Assembly: GCA_011009095.1 (NCBI GenBank)
Contig: VTPC01003622.1
Coordinates: forward strand, 1-64,000
DNA from: Ignelater luminosus
Lineage: Eukaryota > Arthropoda > Insecta > Coleoptera > Elateridae
Length of the DNA stretch: 64,000 nt
Direction: 5' to 3'
The translations under genes and the position numbers were made by a program. The notes beneath the pieces were generated by a model. That model worked only from the letters and a program-made list of their open reading frames with translations, was not told the DNA's origin and searched no databases. Shown here in pieces: positions 1-11,325 of this stretch; the first letter of the stretch is position 1, and every line of letters begins with the position of its first letter.

Positions 1-1289
1 CATACATTGAGTTAGAAACTCAATAAAGAACCTCACTTATTACTTGGAAATGTCACAATTTGCTTTGATATTAGTGAACACTCTGTAGTAAAGCTCTTTT
101 CAAACTTATCAAGAGAAGTTATACTGCCTTAATTTTAGTTCTTTTACTTAAACAAAGTCACAAACAAATGTGCTCAACTAATTTGCACTACGAACTTACA
201 CAGGACGATCGAGGTCAGCAAATCACACCAAGTCATGTTGTATAATCTAAAATTTTGCTTAAATACAAAAGAAAACGCCTGACGAAATAGTCGATGACCT
301 CCACGTGCTTTTAAACATAAGCAACGCGCAGAGAAGGTGTTTAATTCACCCACAAAACATTGCTTAAATATCAGAACATCGGTGTACACTTTAATGCATG
401 TTTGTACTTAATTTCACAAGATTAAGAACACGCGTTTATTGCTGCTAATCGAAGTTTCTAGAATGAAATATGTATTGGACGTTAATTTTCGTTAATTACG
501 ACAAGTTACCCTCGAGAATCACTTTTAAAACGAGAACAAAATGTGCGTCACCGTATCAGAATCCCAACATTAAGTTGGATGGTGTTCTGGTTAAAGCAAA
601 ATTAATCCACAAACCACGAACTTGAAAATTTTTTCTCTAATTACCCGCAGCGTTCTGTTGACACATCCGACTATAGATAGCCGCAACACAATAGCTTAAA
701 GAAACCTGTTTTTCAAAGAGCCTTAAATGACTTCGCAAACAAAAGAAACTTCCGGTAAAATTATATTGTCGATGAGCCCAAAAGAAAGAATCCTTAAAGA
801 CCGGACTTGATTCGCTCTTTTCGCTGGCTGTCTGGTAACTAACCGAGCTCGAATTTGCGTTAAGCGCGCTAAAATTAAACCCCACCTTAATTAAGCGCAA
901 CTATATTAACACTAAGTAAAACAAAGATGACAAAACAAATGCCCCTGTCTGACACAATGGAATATTCCAATCGTGTTAGAACTCGCAACAAACCAAGGAA
1001 TATCAAAATCAAAAGCCAATTTCACACCTATACGTTATGGAAAATTTAAATGTAAATTAGCCCGAGTTAAAACGAGCTTGACCTGAGACAATGTTCTTAG
1101 TCGACATAATTCTAAGAAATTTAGACAACTATACAACAAGCAATTCTTTTCAAAGGCTCACAAGTGTATTAAAATAAACATTGTACAAGCTAGATTTTAA
1201 AAAGTGTTTTCGACCAAAAGGTTTGATAAACAAGACTATACATTATACATTAAGTTTTCTCGTGGTCAGAAGTCTTGAGACTTATACAA
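1..1289. other. AT-rich DNA, nothing recognised
   Basis: Short reading frames of 70-90 codons on the minus strand (174-389 and 637-900) have no recognisable motif. I see no coding, repeat or RNA signal here. Confidence 0.6.
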
Positions 1290-2285
1290 CCCCTCTTGGT
1301 CTTTCCACTATCTAGATTCATACAGACATCGACCATTGGTAATTCTGTCGGTTCCAAATGTCCAGGCATCTGTCTACAGATTTCGTAGGCCTGCCTTTTC
1401 ACAAAGACGCCCTTGTTCTACATGTTTCTTTGCAGTAGCACTGCTTTCTTTTATTATTGGCTTGTGAGTTAAATAATGCAGCCCATTCTTTGCATCCTCT
1501 AAAAGAACTTCTTCAATTATTCCTTTCTGTAGCCATTCTTCTAAGATTTTATTATAGGACTAATAGAGATCTTAATCTGTTTATTACTGATAGTAACACT
1601 TTTTGAGATAATTCATAATTAGTTGTAAGAGGTGAGTGATCCTCCACCTATGACATTTGCACTTCATAATGTGCTTCTTCATTAATAGTGATGGTTTTTA
1701 TAGAAGATTCTCTTGCTGCTATTGCAGCATCTTCCTTTGATTGACATCCAACTCCCATAACTGAGTTATAGATAATTCTCTAGAAAGCAGAAAAGTTACT
1801 AACATAGGTTAGTTTTTACTATCAGATTTTTTTGATACTTCTCCCTTTATTGTCCAACCTAAGACTGTTTTGACTGCTACCAAATCACAATTCAACGCTT
1901 TACGTCGATTAGTTAATAATTTCTTTTCCAACGTCTGCTCCAATTAAAACTTGAATTGCGCCTGAGTCATTTGTACTAAATTATCAATTTTCATTTCTTG
2001 AAGTTCTTGATTCCAAATACCTTTTTTAATAAGTAAAATGTTACGACAGATGTAACTATGAAGACGTTATAAATCCACGAAACAATGCATGAACAATTGA
2101 TTCAGTTCTCTTTGTCGGATATCATAAAGCTTCTGCTAAATTCCATGAAATGTACAAACGTTGCGAATTAGTGTCCACAATTGCACGTATTTCTCGTAAT
2201 GTGTAATCACTTCTTACTTAAGGTTTGTAAAAACACGCTAGTGTCTGAACCGTGAACTTTAGTGTTAGAGGCCAAGATGAGCCAT
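1290..2285 (-). pseudogene. BEL/Pao-like retrotransposon pol remnant (protease to start of RT)
   Basis: On the minus strand, pieces of translation in shifting frames line up in the order expected for a BEL/Pao polyprotein. Near 2250-2283 there is VFLQTL. At about 2150-2180 there is an aspartic-protease-like site, AIVDTNSQRLYIS, where the family normally has D-T/S-G-S-Q, so Gly has become Asn. Near 1838-1885 there is VAVKTVLGWTIKGEV, resembling the 'ETRLGWTLMG' segment, and near 1441-1560 EEWLQKGIIEEV and HYLTHKPIIKE, the segment just before the BEL reverse transcriptase palm. Many stops and frameshifts separate them. The RT catalytic YVDD region is not visible. The family assignment rests on the motif order and is fairly secure; exact ends are not. 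The element is long inactive. Confidence 0.7.
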
Positions 2286-3042
2286 GAATGTTGTATAACG
2301 TATGTAACACTGTTATCTAGTTGCTTGAAGGATGAAAGCTATTACATACAGTTTGATTTAGAAAAGCACCAAAAGATCAAGTAACAGATACTGTTGTTTC
2401 GCATGTGGATGGAACAGTCGATCACAGTTGTTACTGAAAAGACGGGAATTACCGCTAATACACAATTAAACTGCCTCTTGGCTAACTCGACTGGTCGAAG
2501 ATATGGTATACTTAGCGGTCAACTTACTCTTAAAACACAAAGTAAGGAAGTAAGACAAGATCACTGAGTTCTAGGTTCTAGATGGCTGTCTAAAAGGTTA
2601 TCGAACTCCTAATGGTTTACAACTGATCTGCAAATGCCTCGAGCAAGACATTCAAACACCAAAAGGCAAATTATCAAATGCAATACTGACAACAAGATAC
2701 AAGGAAAGAATAGTGCACAATTTGGTACATGAAGCAACCTTTACAAAATCACTTGAAATAAATGAACAACAATTTGAACCAGCAAGACGAACATGAAATA
2801 AATCGATTCAATTTCGTATCCGTCAGACTCGTTAATTTGCATTCAAACGATTATTTATAAATAAACAAATTCCGTAATTACTTGAAAGAGAGCTCTTTTT
2901 AAGTAACTTATTACATTCTTCAAGATTTGTTATGTTCTTTTGTTTCTGTCATTTAGCAAAATAAAATTTTAGCACTTTTTTGGCACTACACAAATAATTT
3001 AGTGGGGTTTGCGCACAAATTATTTTAAAATAAATGGAGGAT
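2286..3042. other. AT-rich DNA; possible upstream part of the BEL/Pao remnant
   Basis: No motif is readable. By position this would be the gag side of the minus-strand BEL/Pao element, but no gag feature is seen. A short dispersed repeat (2450-2515) lies inside. Confidence 0.4.
2450..2515. repeat. Short dispersed repeat, copy 1
   Basis: About 60 bases here, built round TGCCTCTTGGCTAACTCG, align imperfectly with 41505-41570, where the core reads TGCCTCTTGGCTAGCTCG. Both are preceded by a similar 'taccg...aaatta' segment. The repeat family is not identified. Confidence 0.5.
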
Positions 3043-3681
3043 TGTGGCGAGCGGTATGAATTCTTAGGCACCGCTACGAGTTCGACGGCTGGCTGTCCAG
3101 AAGGTGGAACAAGTAACCTCTAGGATGAAGATATCGACTTAGATTAGTGAATAGCCAAAGGGTTGCCTCTACAGTTCAGTATAAATATCTTCAGCTTTGA
3201 ATCAGCTGAATATACGTAAATAGACATCAACATGGTAATTTCACGTACGGTTTATAGAGATTCAGTAGATAAATAGTTTTAAATTCCATTGGGTTTGTTA
3301 TTGTTGCGTGGTATCACAGCTCACGACTGCATAATCTGTGACTCAACCTCAACAAGATTTTATCATAATAAAATCAACGATAAGCAATAATCATACTGAA
3401 CACCAGGGAATTAAGAAATGGAATTGTTGAAATTCGTTGTGGCAAAATCTAATGAGCAATGGGCAATCTACACATCGAAGTAAGTTGAAAAAGAGTTCAT
3501 TATAAGATATAATAGATAGAAACCTTTCTACAACAAAAACTACACCCACGAAAACTATATTTAAACTGATTATACGAAAAGGGGAACCATAGAGGCTGCT
3601 TGGGGCAGACCCCATACGGAAGAATTCTTCAAGACTTAGGACGGCGACTCTGACGGAAGAAATAGGCTCCAGGTATATACA
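3043..3681 (+). repeat. Candidate solo LTR of an LTR retrotransposon
   Basis: The segment begins TGTGGCGAGC and can be read to end TATATACA, giving the TGT...ACA termini typical of LTRs. The four bases GGAT occur directly before (3039-3042) and directly after (3682-3685), as a target-site duplication would. A TATA-like TATAAATA lies at about 3181, and AATAAA-like sequence follows near 3368. The 3' end is uncertain: a shorter LTR ending near 3360-3390 is equally possible, and a 4-bp flanking match can arise by chance. The orientation (plus) is inferred from the TATA-like box. Confidence 0.33.
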
Positions 3682-3849
3682 GGATGAAACCCTACTACAA
3701 AGTCATACAAGCGTGAGAAATTCTTATTATCAAATGACGAATATAATAATAACATTAAATTGAAATTTAATTAAACTTATAAAGGTGATGACTGTAAAAA
3801 GCTTTTTTTACACTGCCACTTCCAACATGTTGATGATGTGCTTAACTAA

Positions 3850-4206
3850 TTTTGTAAAAATCAATTTGTACTACAACGATTAGCAGTTGATAGAGACACA
3901 TACGATGACATTTCTCAAATAGACAAGAATCACATACTAGATGAGGAATTCTGGAATACAATCTTATTTGTGTTGTCAATTCTTGAACCTCTAACAGAAT
4001 GGATAACAATTTTAGAAGCTAACAAACCGATTACTCTTCTTGTTTGTGAAGCCTTTAAAGATATAATTACCAGTGTTATAAATAATAAAGAAGGTACTGA
4101 TAAAGAAAATACCGAGATTACCCAAAGATTTGATTGCAGGAAAGAATATTCTCTACATAGTGAATACCTGTTTTCAACAATAGCACACGTAGGTACACAA
4201 TTATAA
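3850..4206 (+). pseudogene. hAT-type transposase remnant
   Basis: One frame is open from just after a stop at 3847 to a stop at 4204-4206. Its translation contains LAVDRDTYDDIS, then DEEFWNTILFVLSILEPLTE, then WITILEANKPITLLVCEAF, and ends in RFDCRKEYSLHSEYLFSTIA. This is the 'W..I..IL.PI...I..LE.D.P.....V...F' helical segment of hAT-family transposases (the stretch leading to the 'LLDPRF' region), recalled from the family. Only this fragment remains; the N-terminal zinc finger, the first catalytic Asp and the C-terminal dimerisation region are not visible. It is non-functional. A different DUF-type transposase with a similar segment is the alternative. Confidence 0.55.
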
Positions 4207-4269
4207 CACAAGATCGGATACTTTCTGGACAGACCTCGTACAGCAATCTGAATGTAGGCCACCAAAAAT

Positions 4270-7039
4270 GTAAAATTTATTAAAAATTATAAATTCCAAA
4301 TACCAAATGTAACAATATCAGCAAAAACTCTTCTTTTGAGCTTATCCCAAACATGCAACATGAATTTTGAAAAAAGTTCTTTAGGTATGAGAAAGACAAC
4401 AGGCTGTAGAATGTTATCCAGATATTTGTTAGTAACTTTTTAATATAAACAAGATCTCTTCTTTTGCCTATCATTATTTCTCCTCATGCCCTGATCGTTA
4501 TTCTTTTTCTGTTGGCACATTATTCCTGGGTGAAAGTTAGATAAATTATTCCTCTTCGATTTCACAAAGACACTCTTTATTAGTGGGTCTTTGAGTAAAG
4601 GCGGCTGGTGTAGATCTTCTGTTTGGGTGACATTCTCAGCAATCGTGCAATCACTCTATGATTGGTTTAGCGAGATATAAATTTATTAGTTTTTCGTTTT
4701 CTAATAATGGTCTCCTGATAACTCTCTTAGCCGAGGCTTGAGAAACCTTTTGAGTATACTTCTTACTGGGTCGCCTTTGATGATAACATTCTGAAAGAAT
4801 AAAAAGAAAGAAAAGATCTCGTTGTTGTTCTTTTGCTTGAATGGGAGGGAACTGATCAAATTCCGGTTTCCGATACCTGCAGCAAGAATTCTATGAATCT
4901 CCTTATCTGCGCTCAAGGCCACCAACTGAAAAGCCGGGGTAAGTCTTTTATGAGCTACGTATCGTAGTTACGGTGTCAGTGACTTACAATAGATTCGAAT
5001 TAAATATTGTGATACCAAGAAAATAAGGTATTGCTTATCGCACTGATACATCCCAAAACAAGTGTAGTGTACTCGAAAATGACGCATCTAACAAAATACA
5101 GTCAGTATTAAGCGAAATGTCACAAATTCTATTTAAGATAATCTGGTTTGTCATTGTAAACAGTAATAACATATTCGAAGCTTCGCTTACACTCAGACTC
5201 AATCAGTCGGGGTACTTGAAATTTGATATAACAACCAAGAAAAGTTCAAAGTTACATGGACTTTCATAAATCTTCAAAAAATTATCATATTTTTATTTAT
5301 AGACCTGCTATATGTCTATATTTCCAAAAATAGTTGTGGTATAGTATTTCAGCTAATTATAAGCTGTTTTCTCTATAAATCAATAATAATACTATTAGGC
5401 ATACCTATATTTTGTTAATCCTCTAATAAATCATTACAATTTACCGACTTTTAATTTTATAAGCTTTATTTAAGCAATCGCTAAAGATTTATAATTACAA
5501 CTAATATTATGAAAGTTCGTAATTTAGATCTTTTTTAACCATTAATTATCTAAGTAGTGCAATTTTGTGATAAACCACCCAAAAAGATTTTAATTTTAAT
5601 TCAGGAAAAAAAACTGTAATAATAGAGCTAACGTGTAATTTCACACCTTTTCTCTTTAAAGTTACATTGTGGTCATAAATTCTAAAATAACACTCTTTAA
5701 CTCTATTACTTAATTTAGGTGTAGAATAAACTCGTTACATTCTTTCGCTACACTATATAGTTCATCTAGGTGACCCAGGGTCTCTTGTAGTAACGTCCTT
5801 CACGACTAACACACTAAACGTACTCTCGAAATAGTTTCTTACATTCAAATAGTCTATAGTGTCTAATATTTTCGTTGGCATTTTACAATCTCACTTTACA
5901 AACTTCATTAAAATACTCATCCTTGATGTGTTTTTACTAAAAGTATTTATGAAGCAACTTGAGTAATACATATTAATGATGAAACATTTTTTAAGCTTCA
6001 TCTACTTAATGAGAACAAACTTGCATAAATTAACCGAAGATACCTGTTTGCTCTATGAGATTTATGAGATTTTATATGATAGGTGGATGTGTACTGCTTC
6101 TTTTCCCACGTATATAATCTCTTTAATGCCAATTGTGAATTTTTTTAGCGTTTGCGAAACTGGACATTTTTATACATATTCGTTAAAATGAAATGAGATT
6201 TTAGAAGTCCGTCTAAGCTTATTAAGTAAATTTAAGATTTTTTAGCGAGTATTTACCTAAGAATTTATTATTTCAAATTTCACATCACATATATAAAGAT
6301 TTATGTTATATAATAAATAATAAACGTAATGATAGATGCGCAATAAGAGGTATGTTGCGACAATCTTAACGACCAATCAATGTGTTTATAGATTTTGATT
6401 GAAGAATATTTTTAAGATTAATTTAAGATTAACTGTTAACTCAGGCAATTAATTATCTATAATTACTGTAAATAAATAATTATAAGACCACAGGGACGAA
6501 ATTAAATTTTTTATGTAATTTTCTCACACAACCGTCAAGACCTTCAGGTGTGTACTGTCGATTGTTTGTTAACCGTTACATTGACCACATCTCTGTATGA
6601 TTTAAGTTATTATATCCTAGTGTTTGCATCTCAGTTTATCTTCTACTTTTCCCTTTAGATAGTTAGGTCAGATTTAATTTAAAGGTGTAAAATACCTATT
6701 TATACAAATCAGACTAATAGTACTCAAATTGTCCGGAAAGATCTAAAGGAAGATTCAAATAATGTACGTACTTAGATTACTCACAATTTCTTTGCAGTTG
6801 TCAGCTTTATAATTTCCAAGAAAATTGGAAACGCTTTCCAAGCCCTAGCTTCAACATCATTTAGCACGTTGTCAAACACGCTATCTCTCATTATTACCCA
6901 TATCTGGGATCTATTACCTAGTTTTTCTTCTTTAATTCCTGGATTTTTCTTTTAAATAAAAAAAAAGTTTTTTTGTTCTGATCTATTACTTTTACAAAAT
7001 TTCTAATTAATCCTATTCTACTACTAATAATAATATTCA
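4270..7039. other. AT-rich DNA, nothing recognised
   Basis: Several short open frames (for example 4701-4925 minus, 5976-6191 plus) show no recognisable domain and biased residue content. I see no repeat or RNA signal. Confidence 0.5.
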
Positions 7040-7279
7040 GCCAGTAATTCATTAGCTGGAACTTTTGACAGAAAATTATTGCTTGGCGTAGTGGTCATTC
7101 CTTCTGTATGTAGTATGCAGAAAGTATTAAGTAACAGTAATTTCCTAAGCTTTTTTTTAAGTGGTTTATAGATTTTCTGTTTCTTTTATATGTGACGATA
7201 GTAAATTATAAACTTTTTTTTAAGTTTTTACTGAGATAAGCGTCTATACATATATCAAGAAACTTTGTTTTATTATTTT

Positions 7280-7700
7280 TATTTTATTACACCAAACTTA
7301 TTGTTAGTTGTTAACTGAATTTTGTTATTAATTCGTGGAGAACAAATAAAATCCTAGTTGATTTATCAAAATTAAGTGATAATTTATTATGTGCAAACCT
7401 CTGACAGCATTCATTAACAATACTACACGCATTAATCTGTAATTAATTAATATTTTCGTTATTAATTAATAAATTGGTATCTGCAAAAAATGCCAAAATT
7501 GGAGCCCTTTATGCTGCTCGAGAGATCATTAATATGTAAATCATAAATAATAAAATAGTTCCTTGGGGAACGCCTCATTTAACAGCGTTAGAATTATTAC
7601 AGGCCATTATTTCTCCAGACAGACTTCGTTGCCTTACTTCTACATTTTACATTTTGTAACCTAAGTACGATTCTATTCTGATAGGCGAAGAAGAAAAAAT
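7280..7700 (-). pseudogene. Jockey/CR1-like LINE reverse-transcriptase remnant
   Basis: Minus-strand translation across frames gives GVPQGTIL (7555-7574), then IYINDLSSSIKG (near 7501-7545), then FFADTNL (near 7475-7490). Together these are the palm region of a Jockey-superfamily reverse transcriptase, 'GVPQGSILGPLLF..Y.NDL......FADDT'. One codon of the FADD catalytic motif is lost. Further minus-strand sequence towards 7040 keeps weak similarity to the thumb ('NKLSLNFDKS' near 7370-7390). Multiple stops and frameshifts make it a fossil. The remnant ends exactly where an oppositely oriented LINE begins (7700), so one element inserted beside or into the other. Confidence 0.6.
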
Positions 7701-9078
7701 GAGAAAGAGGTGAAGAGAATACTTTCAAGAGTTGTTAAACGACAAAGTACAAGAAGATGAAGAACAACGAATAGAAGAGCAAAATGAAAAATAATCAAAG
7801 TTCAGAACAGAACGGAATAACAATCAAGAATATTAAATACGCTGGCGAAGAGTTAAAAAGAAAAATCTACGAATTAATACCAATAATACCAAAATTAAAG
7901 AAAGATGACGAAGTAGACTGCAGCAATAATAGAGGTATATCCTTACTGGATGTGGCCTATAAGATAATAGCAACAATTATTAAAGTCAGGCTGGAGGCCC
8001 TAATAGAACCAAAGCGGGGTTTTGGATTTCATAGACTTTAAGAAGACATACGACTCTGTTAATTGAAATCAAATCATAGAGGTTAATGAAGAATTTGAAA
8101 TATCTGAGAAACTCAATAGACTAATAATTATGACAACGAAGAATACGATCTGCAATGTAAGAATAAAACGAGATACCTCAGAAGATTTTATATTCAGAAC
8201 AGGGCTTACGCGAGGAGACCCGCTCTCAACTTTGCTCTTCAATATGGTACTGGAAAAAATTGTTAGAAACAGCAACCTAAACAGAGATGGACATATACTA
8301 TACAAAAGTCACCACTTAATATGCTATGCGGATGATTTGGCAATAATAACCAAGAATGATAAAATCCTCAAAGAAATAAGAAGAGATTGATCGAGGAAGC
8401 ACGTAAATACGGATTACTAATTAATGAGAAGAAAAGTAAAGTTATCAGAGTAGGAAGAAATAAGGAATCAATGGCAGAGCTAAAAGTAACCACTCAATTA
8501 GGAGAATTCAAGTTTGAAGAACTGGTGAATTTGTCTATCTAGGAGTAAGGATAACAAATAAGTGGAAGGAAATCAAGGAAATTGATGCAAGGCTAAGTAA
8601 GGCCAATCGATTATTTACTAAGATCAAGGTAACTGTCACGAAATACGAAGTTTCAAATTTACAAGAGCATAATAACACTGTACGGCAGCGAAACATGAGT
8701 TCTAAATCAAAAAACAAAAGAAACAGTAAGGAGATGGGAAAGGAAAATACTTAGAAGAATTTTGGGTAAAAAGAAAATAGAAGACGGATATGTAAAGAAG
8801 ACAAATGAGGAAATTTACGATATTTATCAAGAGCCGAAAATAGATATGGTAATTCAAGCGGCTAGGCATATAGAAAGAATGCAGGAAAACAGAACGGTTA
8901 AGAAAATAGCTTGGAAGAATCCAAATTACAAGAAAAAAAGAGGAAGGTCGAGAAAACGATGAAGAGAAGCAGTCTTAGAAGACCACAGAATGGAAAAGAA
9001 AGCAAAAGATAAGAAGAATTGGAAAAGAATAACAAAGCTCTGGGCCTAAACGACTTGCAAAAAAAGCTATATAATATA
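7700..9078 (+). pseudogene. RTE-like LINE endonuclease-RT remnant (RT to C-terminus)
   Basis: This plus-strand fragment begins in the linker before the RT ('EYFQELLND' near 7718-7745). It continues through ISLLDVAYKIIATII (about 7945-7990), RT motif A as LDFIDFKKTYDSVN (8024-8065, in another frame), TGLTRGDPLSTLLFN (8200-8245) and an intact catalytic CYADDLAII (8322-8348). The C-terminal tail RHIERMQENR (8857-8886) with its basic KKKRGRSRKR run matches the end of this LINE group. Between 'EPKRGF' and 'LDFID' the RT fingers are missing, an internal deletion of roughly 50-70 codons. At least four frame changes or stops inactivate it. It runs to its natural 3' end near 9070, with no poly(A) tail. 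Confidence 0.75.
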
Positions 9079-9125
9079 TACAGGGTGTTAGGTGGGAGAT
9101 GGCCTGCATTGGGATCTTTTAAAAT
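9078..9125 (+). repeat. Terminal fragment of a dispersed element (ATACAGgGTGT... family)
   Basis: ATACAGGGTGT followed 20-odd bases later by CATTGGGATCT resembles the starts of the elements at 31291 (ATACAGTGTGTCCC ... CATTGGGATCTC) and 58243 (ATACAATGTGTCC ... GAGGGATCTC). It directly abuts the LINE 3' end. Only about 45 bases are clearly alike. Confidence 0.4.
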
Positions 9126-9857
9126 GTAAGATATACAAAGTCGGTTAAATGAGCAAACAATTTGCTCATGAGGAGTACATATTACATTAATCGTAAAGGA
9201 GTAACTTGTGGCCTTTAAACGTAAAATATGATAATTATCCCCAAACGATTGTCAACTGTTTTACATCCGAGATATAGCATAAGTTGGTAGTTTTTTATCT
9301 CTGTAGTTTATTAGAAAGTTCTTATATTGTTTTTTTATGAATTGCATAGAACCAGCAAAAAAGATTTCATTTTGTCTTGACTGTTTTGTTAGAATTAGAA
9401 GCAGAAATGATAAAAGAAGAAAATTCTTACTTACAATAAACGGAATAAGAAAATAAAATAATTTTTTAAGAATAATGCAACGGGTGCTAAACAACTAACA
9501 AGAACAAGCTTTTCCTAACAACACTGGTAGCAGAAAAGATGGAATCTCAATGTACAAATAAGCACATACATAGTACAATAGATTCAGGAAACTATAATTA
9601 CATGTAATAAATAAAGTTTAACTGTTGTAGGATAAACAAATATTCTTTCTTGCTATTATATGTTTCAAAGATTCATTATTAGTAGAACTTAATATAACTA
9701 GAAAGCCCTTTAATAAATTCCTACTTCTAATAAACTCATTTGATAATAATGATAATAAGCTTGACAACTGAACTAATAAAGTATTGCCTATGTTTGAAAT
9801 CGACCCCAAGTCATCTATACAGGAAACTTTACCAACGCAAGCATGGTATAACAATTC
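9126..9857. other. AT-rich DNA, nothing recognised
   Basis: Short open frames (9261-9494 and 9618-9881, minus) carry no motif. Confidence 0.5.
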
Positions 9858-10012
9858 TTCAGTTTGGAACTGTGCTTCCAAATATTATTCTTTCTTCTCT
9901 GACAGCTTGCCTGACAACAATGCGGGGTGCTCCTTCGATTTGGTACTGTCCTACCAATTATTTTTCTTTCTTTCTGTCTAACCAGAATTCAGGAGACAGC
10001 ATTAGTTGCAGA
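9858..10012. repeat. Two-unit imperfect tandem duplication, about 76 bp
   Basis: TTCAGTTTGGAACTGTGCTTCC at 9858 recurs as TTCGATTTGGTACTGTCCTACC at 9934, and both run on into ATTATTCTTTCTT-like tracts. The offset is 76 bases. The units are roughly 70 percent alike by eye. The overlapping 139-codon frame (9740-10159) repeats an FGTVLP motif only because of this duplication and is not supported as a gene. Confidence 0.55.
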
Positions 10013-10438
10013 GTGCAAAACATTTCTCTGCTTACAGATTCGTCATCCGTGCGTGGAAGTACGAGAAAGTCCGTTCGTTTGGTTATTACGTTATTACGTT
10101 ACGAATTATTAAAGTGGACCTTTACTTATAAAGTTACTTTTATACTCTGCACACACTAACACTTCAACTTCAAATTTCACACAGGTTTTAACCTGAATAT
10201 TCCTATCAACAAACATGCGCGCATTTGATACCATTGTCGACCACATTTGTGCTGATACCACAGTCGTCTACACCACGGTAAAAATGTTGCCACGCACAAG
10301 CGAAAAGGTTGAAGGTGTGATTTTGTGATTTTTAAAGCAAATTATGTCATATTCTGTCATAATAAAAGTGTTAAAACTGCAAGGGGTGGCCATAACAAAA
10401 GGAACCATAACCCATATTAAGAAACGACAAGCAAATCA
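10013..10438. other. Nothing recognised
   Basis: Non-coding by inspection. It ends next to the inverted-repeat element. Confidence 0.4.
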
Positions 10439-10582
10439 ATGGGGTCGTTTCCTGAAATGGATTTATTGAAATCTAAACAATTATCATTCTAGACAGAATA
10501 TATAGTTAACATCCATTGACAGTTTTTTCCGTAATATGATGACTAAAGAGTTATAAGGAAATAAAATAATTTTTCTTTGCTA

Positions 10583-10592
10583 GTGACGTCAC
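10583..10592. promoter_or_regulatory. CRE-like palindrome GTGACGTCAC (first)
   Basis: The ten bases are a perfect palindrome containing TGACGTCA, the full consensus site for CREB/ATF-type bZIP factors. It lies 145 bp inside the inverted-repeat element and has a twin at 10913. Function is inferred from the site only. Confidence 0.35.
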
Positions 10593-10912
10593 AGTTCGTC
10601 GGTAGAGATCTGTACAAATAGTAGAGCTGACAACGCCACAATCGCGTTGTTGTGTCTTTGCTGTCATTCGTTAGTTGTCGGGTTTCTCCGCTTTGTCGAT
10701 TTCAGCCAAAGATAATATAATTATCTGTATTTTTTACATCTGTTATTGACTGTTGTTTTGTGATTTAGTGGTTAGCGTATTTGTATAAAACGTTGTAAAT
10801 ATAATAACAACATAATACCGCATAACCTCAACAATAAAATTCAAACTTCCAAGCGTTTCCTATATTACCGACAGCACTTCCGTTTTTAGCGTTGTCATAT
10901 CGTCAAAGACTT

Positions 10913-10922
10913 GTGACGTCAC
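10913..10922. promoter_or_regulatory. CRE-like palindrome GTGACGTCAC (second)
   Basis: Identical to the palindrome at 10583, 330 bp away and 148 bp from the right end of the element, so the pair is placed nearly symmetrically. It could be a protein-binding site or simply part of sub-terminal inverted structure. Confidence 0.35.
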
Positions 10923-11325
10923 AGGAGTGGCGGGAAAAGTTTTTTTAAACTTTAAATTGAAAAAAAAAAAGTGAAAATAGAAGCAGCAAAAATCTGAAAA
11001 AAATCCAGCGTTAATTTAAAGCAAAAGCAACCCAAATAAGCAATAATAATATTTTAGGAAACGACCTCATTACCAAACCTCCAAAATCGAAAAATCGAGC
11101 TCGACGCATGTCGCACCGCTCTCAAACAGACAACTGAACGCTCTTAGAAGCAACTTAAAAAAACTAAACCCAAAGTCTCAGCGTCAGTTAGCAAAGACAT
11201 ATTCTGTTAGTCCGACTGAAAATCGTAGCTGAACGAGAAGATTCAATCTAAAAATCGCGCGGAAAAGGAAATGCCATACATTATCTGCAAACGCCATTGA
11301 AAAGCGATACCCCTTTATACGCAAT

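Larger units (their letters stand above)
10439..11070. mobile_element. MITE-like element, 20-bp terminal inverted repeats
   Basis: ATGGGGTCGTTTCCTGAAAT (10439-10458) and the reverse complement of 11051-11070, ATGAGGTCGTTTCCTAAAAT, match at 18 of 20 positions and bound 632 bp. The inside has no coding potential but holds two copies of the palindrome GTGACGTCAC (10583 and 10913). No clear target-site duplication is visible. A non-autonomous DNA transposon is the simplest reading; the superfamily is unknown. Confidence 0.5.

Noticed and set aside
9740..10159. 139-codon plus-strand frame
   Set aside because: It spans a two-unit tandem duplication, two other frames are open there too, and no motif is seen.
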